Source: DATCMA01 sp036563645 (lineage in GTDB: Bacteria > Actinomycetota > Actinomycetes > Mycobacteriales > Micromonosporaceae). Taken from it: a stretch of DNA of 20,584 nt. A model generated the notes under the pieces. That model saw nothing but the letters and a program-made list of their open reading frames with translations, had not been told where the DNA came from and did not search any database. How positions within the stretch are numbered: the stretch's first letter is position 1; each line of letters begins with the position of its first letter. Of the stretch, positions 14,636 through 20,584 are shown in pieces. The translations under genes and the position numbers were made by a program. The stretch lies in assembly GCA_036563645.1 (NCBI GenBank), contig DATCMA010000013.1:1-20584 (forward strand). The letters run 5' to 3'.

Positions 14636-14642
14636 CGGGCGA

Positions 14643-15728
14643 ATGGAACAGCGGGATCGCGGGAACGCCGCGGAGCGCGCCTGGGTGACAGAGGCGATCG
14701 CCGCCGTCGAGGCCGACGCCAACCGATCCGCCGACACCCATCTGCTGCCGTTTCCGCTGCCCCCGGACTGGGGCATCGACCTCTACCTCAAAGATGAGTC
14801 GGTCCACCCCACCGGCTCGCTCAAACACCGGCTCGCCCGGTCGCTCTTCCTCTACGGGCTGTGCAACGGGTGGATCGGACCGCGCACGACGATCGTGGAA
14901 GCCTCTTCGGGATCGACTGCGATCTCTGAAGCCTATTTCGCCCGAATGCTGGGGCTGCCGTTTATCGCGGTCATGCCCGCCGCCACGTCGCCCGAAAAAA
15001 TCGCCCAGATAGAGTTTTACGGCGGCAAATGTCATTTCGTGTCTGATCCCGCCGCGGTCGTCACTGAGGCCCGATCACTCGCCGCCAGGCTCGGCGGGCA
15101 CTTCATGGATCAGTTCACTTTCGCCGAACGGGCCACCGACTGGCGCGGCAACAACAACATCGCTGAATCGATCTTCATGCAGATGACGCAGGAACGCCAT
15201 CCTGTCCCCACCTGGATCGTCGTCGGGGCGGGGACGGGCGGCACGAGCGCCACGATCGGGCGGTACGTCCGCTACCGGCGCTACCCCACGAAGATTTGCG
15301 TGGTCGATCCGGAGCACTCCGCGTACTACCCGGCGTGGACGTCGGGGGACTGGTCGGTGACCACCGGCCGCGGCTCGCGCATCGAGGGGATCGGCCGCCC
15401 CAGCGTCGAATCCTCGTTCCTGCCCTCCGTCGTCGACCGGATGATCCAGGTCCCGGACGCGGCGTCACTCGCCGCGATGCGAGCGGCCAGTCGCCTGCTC
15501 GGTCGCCGGGTCGGCGGCTCCACCGGCACCAACCTGTGGGGCGCGTTCGCCATCATCGCGGAGATGCGGGCCGCCGGTGAGCGGGGTTCCGTCGTGACAC
15601 TGATCTGCGACAGTGGCGAGCGCTACACCGACACGTACTACTCGGATGCCTGGCTCGCCGAGCAAGGACTCGACCTGGAGCCGTACCTCGCGGCCATCGA
15701 CCGGTTCCTCACCACCGGCGTGCTGTAG
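14643..15728 (+). CDS. cds1: PLP-dependent L-cysteine desulfhydrase, Cds1 family
   Basis: The 361-residue protein closely resembles mycobacterial Cds1 (Rv3684) as I recall that sequence, which breaks L-cysteine into H2S, ammonia and pyruvate. It is a fold type II PLP enzyme: the Schiff-base lysine is Lys61 in TGSLKHRLARS, the substrate loop is EASSGSTAISEAYF at 96-109, followed by ERATDWRGNNNIAES and the glycine-rich phosphate loop GAGTGGTSATIGRY. ATG at 14643 is chosen because it matches the family N-terminus and has a -10 box seven bases upstream; the open frame to 14553 has no ribosome-binding site. It is divergent from bldC. In mycobacteria the enzyme affects redox balance and respiration; a link to the cytochrome and menaquinone genes here is inference. 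Cysteine-synthase-like activity is a less likely alternative. Confidence 0.9.
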   Translation: MEQRDRGNAAERAWVTEAIAAVEADANRSADTHLLPFPLPPDWGIDLYLKDESVHPTGSLKHRLARSLFLYGLCNGWIGPRTTIVEASSGSTAISEAYFARMLGLPFIAVMPAATSPEKIAQIEFYGGKCHFVSDPAAVVTEARSLAARLGGHFMDQFTFAERATDWRGNNNIAESIFMQMTQERHPVPTWIVVGAGTGGTSATIGRYVRYRRYPTKICVVDPEHSAYYPAWTSGDWSVTTGRGSRIEGIGRPSVESSFLPSVVDRMIQVPDAASLAAMRAASRLLGRRVGGSTGTNLWGAFAIIAEMRAAGERGSVVTLICDSGERYTDTYYSDAWLAEQGLDLEPYLAAIDRFLTTGVL

Positions 15729-15741
15729 CGCCCCCGGCGAG

Positions 15742-16491
15742 CTACCCGGCGAGCATCCCGCCGAAGAGGTTGCCGACGGCGTCGCCGGCGACGAGGAGGA
15801 GGAACATCGCCAGCGCGAGGAGCAGCCCGAGCCCCAGGATCAGGAGGATCAGCGTGCGCGCCGTGCCTGTACCGCTCGGCTCGGGCTCGGAATCCGGCCA
15901 GCCTTGGGCCAGGATGCGGCCGGTCAGCGAACCGGACTGCTCCGCGTCGGCCAGGGGGATCACCATCGTGGCCTCGGAGTTGGAGTTCGCGAAGTACGAC
16001 GACAAGCCGGTTGACCCACCGTAGTTGATGTAAATCGGGCGGGTGGCGTCGTCGTCGACCTGGCTCCACGGGTCGGTGGACGACCCCTCGGCACCGCTTG
16101 CCACCGTCACCGGCGGTGGGGGGAACGGCGGGACCGGGTTCGGTGACGGCGGCCCCGGCCGCGTCGGCGGCGCGGGGGGTGGGGTCGGTGGTGCGGGAGG
16201 CACCGGCTGGGGACCCGGCGCGGGTGGGGTGGGTTCGGGGCGCGGCATCGGCCGCGGGATAGGCGAGGGCTCTGGCGCCGGGCCAGGCGGCGGCGGAGGG
16301 CTGGGCGGCGGCGTCGGTTCGACGGGCTGCGGTGGTTGGACAGGCTCGGGTGGCTCCGCAGGCTGCGGCGGCTCCACCGGCCGGTTCGGCGTGGTCGGAT
16401 CCGTCATGCGCGGCGCCTGCGTGCCCCGCGCCGCGTCCGTGCCCGTCAACGACTCTGCTGCAGCGGACGGCTGAGCCTGCTTCTCTGTCAT
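15742..16491 (-). CDS. Proline-rich protein with C-terminal membrane anchor
   Basis: I do not recognise this 249-residue protein as a named family. Residues 1-35 are polar, 36-128 are a low-complexity stretch dominated by Pro with Glu, Gln, Ala and Thr, 129-210 a short possibly folded or acidic segment, and 212-236 a single strong membrane helix close to the C-terminus. It has no signal peptide, so it is probably tail-anchored with the proline-rich part in the cytoplasm. Two acidic-Ala-Thr-x-x-Ile sites, DDDATRPIYI around Thr150 and SEATMVIPL around Thr175, resemble Ser/Thr kinase and FHA-docking motifs (inference). ATG at 16491 is chosen because GGGAGG lies five bases upstream. It follows the NlpC/P60 gene by 52 bases on the same strand, suggesting an operon and a cell-envelope role. 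Confidence 0.75.
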   Translation of the reverse strand: MTEKQAQPSAAAESLTGTDAARGTQAPRMTDPTTPNRPVEPPQPAEPPEPVQPPQPVEPTPPPSPPPPPGPAPEPSPIPRPMPRPEPTPPAPGPQPVPPAPPTPPPAPPTRPGPPSPNPVPPFPPPPVTVASGAEGSSTDPWSQVDDDATRPIYINYGGSTGLSSYFANSNSEATMVIPLADAEQSGSLTGRILAQGWPDSEPEPSGTGTARTLILLILGLGLLLALAMFLLLVAGDAVGNLFGGMLAG

Positions 16492-16543
16492 CCTTGCCTC
16501 CCGCCCCGAGAGCCCTGCGTGTGATCGCAGGAGTGCCCCGGTT

Positions 16544-18013
16544 TCACGGTGCCATATTCGAACGAGTACGCCCAGCTGTGGGCGCTCCCGAATCCGCCGA
16601 GGGGTCGTCGGCGCTGCTGGGGGTCGCCCGCGGCGTGGTCGGTGGCGCGCTCGGCGATGGCGGCGACGACGGGGCGGTGGTGGGCGTTCGGGTGCCGCTC
16701 GGCGAGGGCAGCGCGGTCGGCGAGGGAGTCGGCCGGACATCGGGGGTGGTTGGCGGAGGGAGGGACGGTGTGGCCGGCCGGGTCGGGGTGGGCAGCGGCG
16801 ACGGCCGAGCCGTGGGGGACGGGCTCGGTGCCGGCACCGGGACCGCCGGGAAAACGCGAGTGGCGGCGTAGAACCGTGACCACCACACCGTCGACACCTT
16901 CACGACGTCGTTGCTGTTCGGCGCATGCACCATTTTTCCGCCGCCGACGTACATGCCGACGTGGTGGATGCTCTGCCAGTCCGGTCCTGACGCGAAGAAG
17001 ATGAGGTCGCCGGGGAGGAGTGCGGAGCGATCCACGCGGGCGCGACGCGTCGCGTAGTACTGGTCGCTGGCGACCCGGGGCAGCCGGTAGCCGACGGAAC
17101 GGTAGGCGGCCCACACCAGACCCGAGCAGTCGTAGGCGTCGGGCCCTTCCGCAGCCCACCGGTACGGCTTACCGAGCTGCTTGAGCGCGAAGGCCAGCGC
17201 CGCCAGGGCCTTGGGGTGGGCTTGAAGTCCGTCGACCCGCGCGTTGCGGATGATCTCCTCGCTGATCTCCTGTTCGCGGGCTTCGCGCTGCTGTTCGAGC
17301 CGCGTCTTCTCCTCGGCGTGCTCCTTCTCCAGCTTGGTGAGTTCGGCCTCGGCGCGGTCGTACTTCGTCTTGAGCTCGTCGTACCGCGCGGTGAGCGACG
17401 TGAGCCGGTCGCGGGCCTCCTGGTACGCCTGGCGGGCGTCGCGTTCGGCCGCTTGTGCCCGCAGCGCGGCGCGCGCGGCGGCGCTCGTGTCGGCGGGCTC
17501 GGCCCGTCCTCGCTGGAGGCGCACGAACACGCTGAAGCGATACAGGTCGCTCTCGACGAGCCGGGGCGGAAGGGTGGCGGCGCGTTTGAGGAGGTCGGCC
17601 GCCGCGGTCTGGGCGAGGCGTTCGGTCGTCAGCCGTGCCGCCTCCGCCTGGTGCAGTTTCGCTCGCGCGCTGGCCTCGTCGGTCTTCGCGGTGGCGAGCT
17701 CCTCGCTGACTTTGCGGAGCTGCTGGCCGAGCGTGGCGACGGTGGCCTGCGCGGCGGCGATCCGGGCTTGGATCGAGGTGCCGACGTCTCTGGGGATCGA
17801 CGGCGGGAGATGGGGAGTGGCCCGGGGCGTGCCGCCGGGGAGGTGGAGGGCGCCGCGCGGGCTGGGGCGGATCCCGGGATCTGGCACGGCGTCGGGTGTG
17901 GACGGATCGGCGGAGGCCGGGATCACCACGACCGCCGAGACGATGGCGCCGAGGAGCGCCGACCAGGCCAGCGGTCGGAGCACAGACCTGGCGGGGTGGG
18001 TGCTCGTCGTCAT
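16544..18013 (-). CDS. Secreted NlpC/P60 peptidoglycan endopeptidase with coiled coil and Pro-rich tail
   Basis: The 489-residue exported protein probably cuts peptide cross-links of peptidoglycan. A signal peptide spans about 1-35 (basic start, hydrophobic 13-31, cleavage near ASA-DP). A proline-rich linker follows, then a long helical or coiled-coil region at about 80-255, as in RipA-type hydrolases where it restrains the catalytic domain. The NlpC/P60 domain is at about 266-388, with nucleophile Cys296 in YDCSGLVW, His351 in HHVGMYVG and His363 in MVHAP. Residues 392-489 are a Pro/Ser/Thr-rich tail, unusual in length and probably wall-spanning or disordered. The ATG at 18013 has only a weak purine-rich GGAACGGGG upstream. 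The gene is divergent from mqnE and followed by the proline-rich anchor protein. Confidence 0.92.
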   Translation of the reverse strand: MTTSTHPARSVLRPLAWSALLGAIVSAVVVIPASADPSTPDAVPDPGIRPSPRGALHLPGGTPRATPHLPPSIPRDVGTSIQARIAAAQATVATLGQQLRKVSEELATAKTDEASARAKLHQAEAARLTTERLAQTAAADLLKRAATLPPRLVESDLYRFSVFVRLQRGRAEPADTSAAARAALRAQAAERDARQAYQEARDRLTSLTARYDELKTKYDRAEAELTKLEKEHAEEKTRLEQQREAREQEISEEIIRNARVDGLQAHPKALAALAFALKQLGKPYRWAAEGPDAYDCSGLVWAAYRSVGYRLPRVASDQYYATRRARVDRSALLPGDLIFFASGPDWQSIHHVGMYVGGGKMVHAPNSNDVVKVSTVWWSRFYAATRVFPAVPVPAPSPSPTARPSPLPTPTRPATPSLPPPTTPDVRPTPSPTALPSPSGTRTPTTAPSSPPSPSAPPTTPRATPSSADDPSADSGAPTAGRTRSNMAP

Positions 18014-18273
18014 CCCCGTTCCGCTGCGATGCGCTCGGCCGCTGCGCTGACGCCGTGCTACGTCACGGAGTTAGATGCGGCGTTGCGGATTTCCTGTCCG
18101 AATCTTTACCTCATATCTCCTAGCGCACATAACGGCCAAAGTCGATGCGAGGGAGATCACGGATCGCTGAGAATCGGGTGAGATAGTCCGCTGCGCCACC
18201 CGCCCGTGGTGATCCGCACTCCGGTGCGACGTAGGCTCGCGGACGAAGTCACTGCGGGAAGGGGCATGCGCGC
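18014..18273. other. Divergent intergenic region between NlpC/P60 gene and mqnE
   Basis: This gap carries the promoters of two divergent genes. The stretch 18085-18145 is clearly AT-richer than its surroundings. TGAGA is repeated at 18168-18172 and 18179-18183, one helical turn apart. I see no RNA gene, no coding frame with a credible start, and no convincing match to the c-di-AMP riboswitch sometimes found ahead of actinobacterial wall hydrolase genes. Confidence 0.5.
18232..18237 (+). promoter_or_regulatory. Candidate -10 box for mqnE
   Basis: TAGGCT fits TANNNT and would start transcription near 18244, leaving a leader of about 30 bases that includes the mqnE ribosome-binding site. No clear -35 is present. 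Confidence 0.35.
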
Positions 18274-19443
18274 ATGGATCCCGGTCTGAAGCGTGAGATC
18301 GAAGCCAAGGTGTACGCGGGGGAGCGACTCACCCGCGAGGACGGCTTGGCCCTCTACGAGTGTGACGATCTCATGTGGTTGGGGCGGCTGGCCCACCATC
18401 GCCGGACTGAGCTCAACGGCGACCGGGTGATGTTCAACGTCAACCGCCACCTCAACCTGACGAACGTGTGTAGCGCCTCCTGCGCCTACTGCTCCTTCCA
18501 GCGCAAGCCGGGTGAGAAGGACGCCTACACGATGCGCATCGAGGAGGCGGTCCGCAAGGCGAAGGAAATGGAGAGCGAGCAGCTCACCGAGCTGCACATT
18601 GTCAACGGCTTGCACCCGACTCTGCCGTGGCGCTACTACCCGAAGATGCTGCGGGAGCTCAAGGCCGCGCTGCCGAACGTCAAGATCAAGGCGTTCACCG
18701 CCACCGAGGTGAAGTGGTTCGAGAAGATCAGCGGCCTCTCCGCGGACGAGATCCTCGATGAGCTGATCGACGCCGGTTTGGAGTCGCTCACCGGCGGCGG
18801 CGCGGAGATCTTCGACTGGGAGATCCGCCAGCAGATCGTGGACCACGACTGCCACTGGGAGGACTGGTCGCGGATCCACCGCCTTGCGCACAGCAAGGGG
18901 CTCAAGACCCCGTGCACGATGCTCTACGGGCACATCGAGGAGCCGCGGCACCGCGTCGATCACGTGCTGCGCCTGCGCGAGTTGCAGGACGAAACCGGCG
19001 GTTTCGTGGTCTTCATTCCGCTGCGCTACCAGCACGAAGCCGCCCCGTCACCCGACGGCAAGGTGCGCAACCGGCTGCAATCCCGCACCCGCATGGCGAC
19101 GCCGGCCGAGTCGCTGAAGACCTTCGCGGTCTCCCGGCTGCTGTTCGACAACGTGCCGCACGTGAAGTGCTTCTGGGTCATGCACGGGCTCTCCGTCGCC
19201 CAGATGTCGCTGCACTTCGGTGTCGACGATCTCGACGGGTCCGTCGTCGAATACAAGATCACTAATGATGCGGACCGGTACGGCACGCCGAGCACCATGC
19301 ACCGCGAGGACCTGCTCCAGCTCATCTGGGACGCCGGGTTCCGGCCGGTCGAGCGGGACACGCACTACAACGTCGTCCGGGAGTACGACCCACCGCCGAC
19401 GCTGGCCGAGCGCCGCGGCGAGCCGCAGCAGGTGTGGGCGTGA
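18274..19443 (+). CDS. mqnE: Aminodeoxyfutalosine synthase (radical SAM)
   Basis: The 389-residue radical SAM enzyme joins 3-[(1-carboxyvinyl)oxy]benzoate to SAM-derived adenosine to make 6-amino-6-deoxyfutalosine, an early step of futalosine-dependent menaquinone synthesis. The [4Fe-4S] cluster cysteines are Cys66, Cys70 and Cys73 in CSASCAYCSF. Downstream, ELHIVNGLHPTLPW, TATEVKW, LTGGGAEIF and FIPLRYQHE are all typical of the MqnE/MqnC/CofH group. The close sister MqnC is the main alternative, but the overall pattern and length fit MqnE. ATG at 18274 is chosen because GGGAAGGGG at 18256-18264 lies nine bases upstream. It completes a local set with the UbiD-, UbiA- and UbiX-like genes; mqnA, B, C and D are not in the window. 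Confidence 0.92.
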   Translation: MDPGLKREIEAKVYAGERLTREDGLALYECDDLMWLGRLAHHRRTELNGDRVMFNVNRHLNLTNVCSASCAYCSFQRKPGEKDAYTMRIEEAVRKAKEMESEQLTELHIVNGLHPTLPWRYYPKMLRELKAALPNVKIKAFTATEVKWFEKISGLSADEILDELIDAGLESLTGGGAEIFDWEIRQQIVDHDCHWEDWSRIHRLAHSKGLKTPCTMLYGHIEEPRHRVDHVLRLRELQDETGGFVVFIPLRYQHEAAPSPDGKVRNRLQSRTRMATPAESLKTFAVSRLLFDNVPHVKCFWVMHGLSVAQMSLHFGVDDLDGSVVEYKITNDADRYGTPSTMHREDLLQLIWDAGFRPVERDTHYNVVREYDPPPTLAERRGEPQQVWA

Positions 19444-19467
19444 GGCGCTGCGGGCTGCCCGCTCACG

Positions 19468-19473
19468 TACCCT
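19468..19473 (+). promoter_or_regulatory. Candidate -10 box upstream of the small membrane protein gene
   Basis: TACCCT fits TANNNT and ends nine bases before the ATG at 19483, predicting a very short leader. It is the same hexamer that precedes the STAS gene. It would let the gene be transcribed separately from mqnE. Confidence 0.35.
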
Positions 19474-19482
19474 CGGGGGGTC

Positions 19483-19899
19483 ATGGCTGAGACGGAGACA
19501 GGGTTTCCGCGGCGCGACGCCCACGGCCGCATGATCGCCTTGCCTGACCTGCTCGGCGTCGCCGTGGCGGGTTGGGTCATCGGCGTCCTGGCCTTGGTGC
19601 TCTTCGACGGCGGGCTGGCCCTGCTCGGCGCCGGCGAATTCGGGCGCGCCAACGGCTGGCTAGCGGTGATCCTCCCGGTCTGGCTGTTCATCGATGAGTT
19701 TCGGGCGTGGCGCGGCGGGACCCACCGGGTGCTCGTCGCGCTGGTCGCCGCGGGCGTGGCGATCACCTCCGGACTCCTCGCGGCCGGCCTCACCGCCGCG
19801 TGGCCGCCGTTGGCGAGCGGTGCCGTGGCCGCGGCCGTGTTCACCGTCGGCTACGCCCTGATCTGGTTCCACGGCGTCCGCTGGCTGGCGCGAAGCTGA
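19483..19899 (+). CDS. Small four-helix membrane protein of unknown function
   Basis: The 138-residue product has four hydrophobic segments at about 22-44, 57-71, 82-104 and 110-131, with the acidic-basic turn FIDEFRAWRGG at 69-79 between the second and third. I recognise no catalytic motif or named family. ATG at 19483 follows a G-run and a -10-like box, so translation may be leaderless or nearly so. It lies 39 bases after mqnE on the same strand and ahead of another small membrane protein gene. A role near menaquinone synthesis is possible from position only. Confidence 0.75.
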   Translation: MAETETGFPRRDAHGRMIALPDLLGVAVAGWVIGVLALVLFDGGLALLGAGEFGRANGWLAVILPVWLFIDEFRAWRGGTHRVLVALVAAGVAITSGLLAAGLTAAWPPLASGAVAAAVFTVGYALIWFHGVRWLARS

Positions 19900-20010
19900 C
19901 CGGCGGTGAGCCCGGTTCGGGGTACGTGGTGACGCGAATAGTCCGGGGCGGCACGCCCAAAACGGCGTAGGCGCCTCCGCGCGAGCGACTGGATCGATCG
20001 GGGAGAAGAC

Positions 20011-20334
20011 ATGAGTCCCGCGGTGAAGTACACGTTGGGCCGCATCGGCCTGTTCGTGGTGGTTCTGGCGCTGCTGTGGCCGGTCGACCTCGACATCTTC
20101 GTCAAGCTGATGCTGGCCGTCCTCGTCTCCGCGGGGTTGGCGTTCTTCCTGCTGCGGCGGTGGCGGGACGAGATGGCCTACCAGTTGGCCGCCGCGGCCG
20201 AGCGGCGCAGGGCGGAGAAGGACCGCCTACGGGCCGCGCTCGCCGGGGACGAGCAGGTGGCGGAGGAGCCGTCGGGCGGCCCCACCGCGCGCGACTCCGA
20301 CGGCGGGTCGGAGGAGATTGACCCGCGGCGGTGA
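20011..20334 (+). CDS. DUF4229-like small membrane protein
   Basis: The 107-residue protein begins SPAVKYTLGRIGLFVVV, a pattern I associate with the actinobacterial DUF4229 family found near menaquinone genes. Two membrane helices at about 11-26 and 30-48 are followed by RRWRDEMAYQLAAAAERRRAEKDRLR, a basic cytoplasmic helix at 49-74, and an acidic disordered tail. ATG at 20011 is chosen because GGGGAGAAG lies just upstream at good spacing. The function is unknown. It is the last gene on this strand before the riboswitch; the 111 bases before it contain only a small GGGCG/CGCCC hairpin at 19946-19958. Confidence 0.8.
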   Translation: MSPAVKYTLGRIGLFVVVLALLWPVDLDIFVKLMLAVLVSAGLAFFLLRRWRDEMAYQLAAAAERRRAEKDRLRAALAGDEQVAEEPSGGPTARDSDGGSEEIDPRR

Positions 20335-20407
20335 CCCGGATCGACCGCCGGGTGTCGCGTCGCTCACCGCGGCGACGGCCGATGTGGGGCCATGTCGCGG
20401 GGTGCGT

Positions 20408-20413
20408 TACGGT
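20408..20413 (+). promoter_or_regulatory. Candidate -10 box for the riboswitch transcript
   Basis: TACGGT fits TANNNT and predicts transcription from about 20420, just ahead of the riboswitch P1 strand at 20428. It lies within the hairpin-forming CGGTAC-TCC-GTACCG at 20410-20424, so the two readings of this segment compete. Confidence 0.4.
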
Positions 20414-20424
20414 ACTCCGTACCG

Positions 20425-20540
20425 ATTCGCAGCGAAGCCGGTGAGAAGCCGGCGCTGTCCCGCAACTGTGATGCCTCCGCGCCCGAGGCGGGTCGCTCCC
20501 CGCGGTGGGCCGAGAGGATAAGCCAGGTCGCCTGCGGATC
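20425..20540 (+). ncRNA. Cobalamin (B12) riboswitch aptamer
   Basis: The conserved landmarks appear in order: GCCGGTGAGAAGCCGG at 20437-20452, CCCGCAACTGTGA at 20459-20471, and the B12 box AGCCAGGTCGCCTGC at 20521-20535. CGCAG at 20428-20432 plus CGA at 20433-20435 can close P1 with TCG at 20528-20530 and CTGCG at 20532-20536. These RNAs bind adenosyl- or other cobalamins and usually lower expression of the gene downstream. That gene lies past the right edge; cobalamin synthesis or transport genes, or B12-independent isozymes, are the usual targets. Confidence 0.9.
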
Positions 20541-20581
20541 GGTCGCGATCAGCGCTCTCGAGGAAGGGCGCCTCGCAGGCG
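20529..20581 (+). promoter_or_regulatory. Candidate riboswitch expression platform
   Basis: CGCCTGCG at 20529-20536, which includes the end of the B12 box, is a perfect complement of CGCAGGCG at 20574-20581. Forming this helix would break P1. The window ends at 20584, so whether it hides a ribosome-binding site or forms a terminator cannot be seen. Confidence 0.45.
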
Positions 20582-20584
20582 GGG

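Noticed and set aside
16080..16400. Repetitive GGTG/GGCG-rich DNA that could look like a repeat array.
   Set aside because: It is the coding sequence of a proline-rich protein tract, without uniform repeat units or spacers, so it is not a CRISPR array.
16492..16740. An N-terminal extension of the proline-rich protein.
   Set aside because: It overlaps the NlpC/P60 3' end in another frame with Arg/Pro shadow composition, and ATG 16491 has a good GGGAGG upstream.
18014..18160. A c-di-AMP riboswitch upstream of the wall hydrolase gene.
   Set aside because: Known for some actinobacterial wall hydrolase genes, but I could not find its conserved core on the minus strand here.
1..20584. tRNA, rRNA, insertion sequences, phage or defence genes.
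   Set aside because: I saw no tRNA-like cloverleaf, transposase, integrase, terminal repeats or defence-system motifs in any frame.

Overview
The window reads as chromosomal DNA of a high-GC actinomycete, probably a spore- or mycelium-forming lineage. The evidence is uniformly GC-rich coding sequence, a BldC-type developmental regulator, a Cds1-type cysteine desulfhydrase, a DUF4229-like protein, futalosine-pathway menaquinone genes and a system II cytochrome c maturation operon. Gene order resembles what I recall from Streptomyces (hemL, phosphatase, tlpA, ccdA, resB, ccsA, then ubiD, ubiA, ubiX and mqnE), with extra genes between the menaquinone genes. I cannot name the genus from sequence alone.

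Layout. 1-3505: signalling block. It holds the 3' part of a poly-HAMP hybrid histidine kinase that begins outside the window, a stand-alone receiver protein with a helical tail, and a convergent STAS anti-sigma-factor antagonist. 3673-9664: six tightly coupled genes for haem supply and cytochrome c assembly (hemL, a histidine phosphatase, a TlpA/ResA-like lipoprotein thioredoxin, ccdA, resB, ccsA), ending in a GC hairpin. 9843-14049: late menaquinone (futalosine pathway) enzymes, UbiD-like and UbiA-like as a coupled pair, then a class I terpene synthase on the opposite strand, then a UbiX-like flavin prenyltransferase on the + strand. 14081-15728: bldC divergent from cds1 across an unusually AT-rich spacer. 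15742-18013: a minus-strand pair, an NlpC/P60 secreted peptidoglycan hydrolase and a proline-rich protein with a C-terminal membrane anchor. 18274-20334: mqnE (radical SAM aminofutalosine synthase) and two small membrane proteins. 20408 to the end: promoter and cobalamin riboswitch for a gene beyond the right edge.

How it fits together. Much of the window serves respiration: haem precursor synthesis, covalent cytochrome c assembly, and menaquinone assembly. MqnE makes aminofutalosine, MqnP prenylates, and the UbiD/UbiX pair decarboxylates using prenylated FMN. Cds1 produces H2S from cysteine and may link sulfur and redox balance to this, which is inference. No gene-free stretch exceeds 300 bases. 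The largest gaps are 14351-14642 and 18014-18273, both divergent promoter regions.

I did not find a clear-cut new multi-gene system. The best leads are the terpene synthase with an overlapping doubled metal-binding motif set inside the menaquinone genes, the face-to-face promoter it seems to share with ubiX, the bldC-cds1 control region, the proline-rich anchor protein with two Thr-x-x-Ile motifs, and the cobalamin riboswitch whose P1 strand competes with a downstream sequence.
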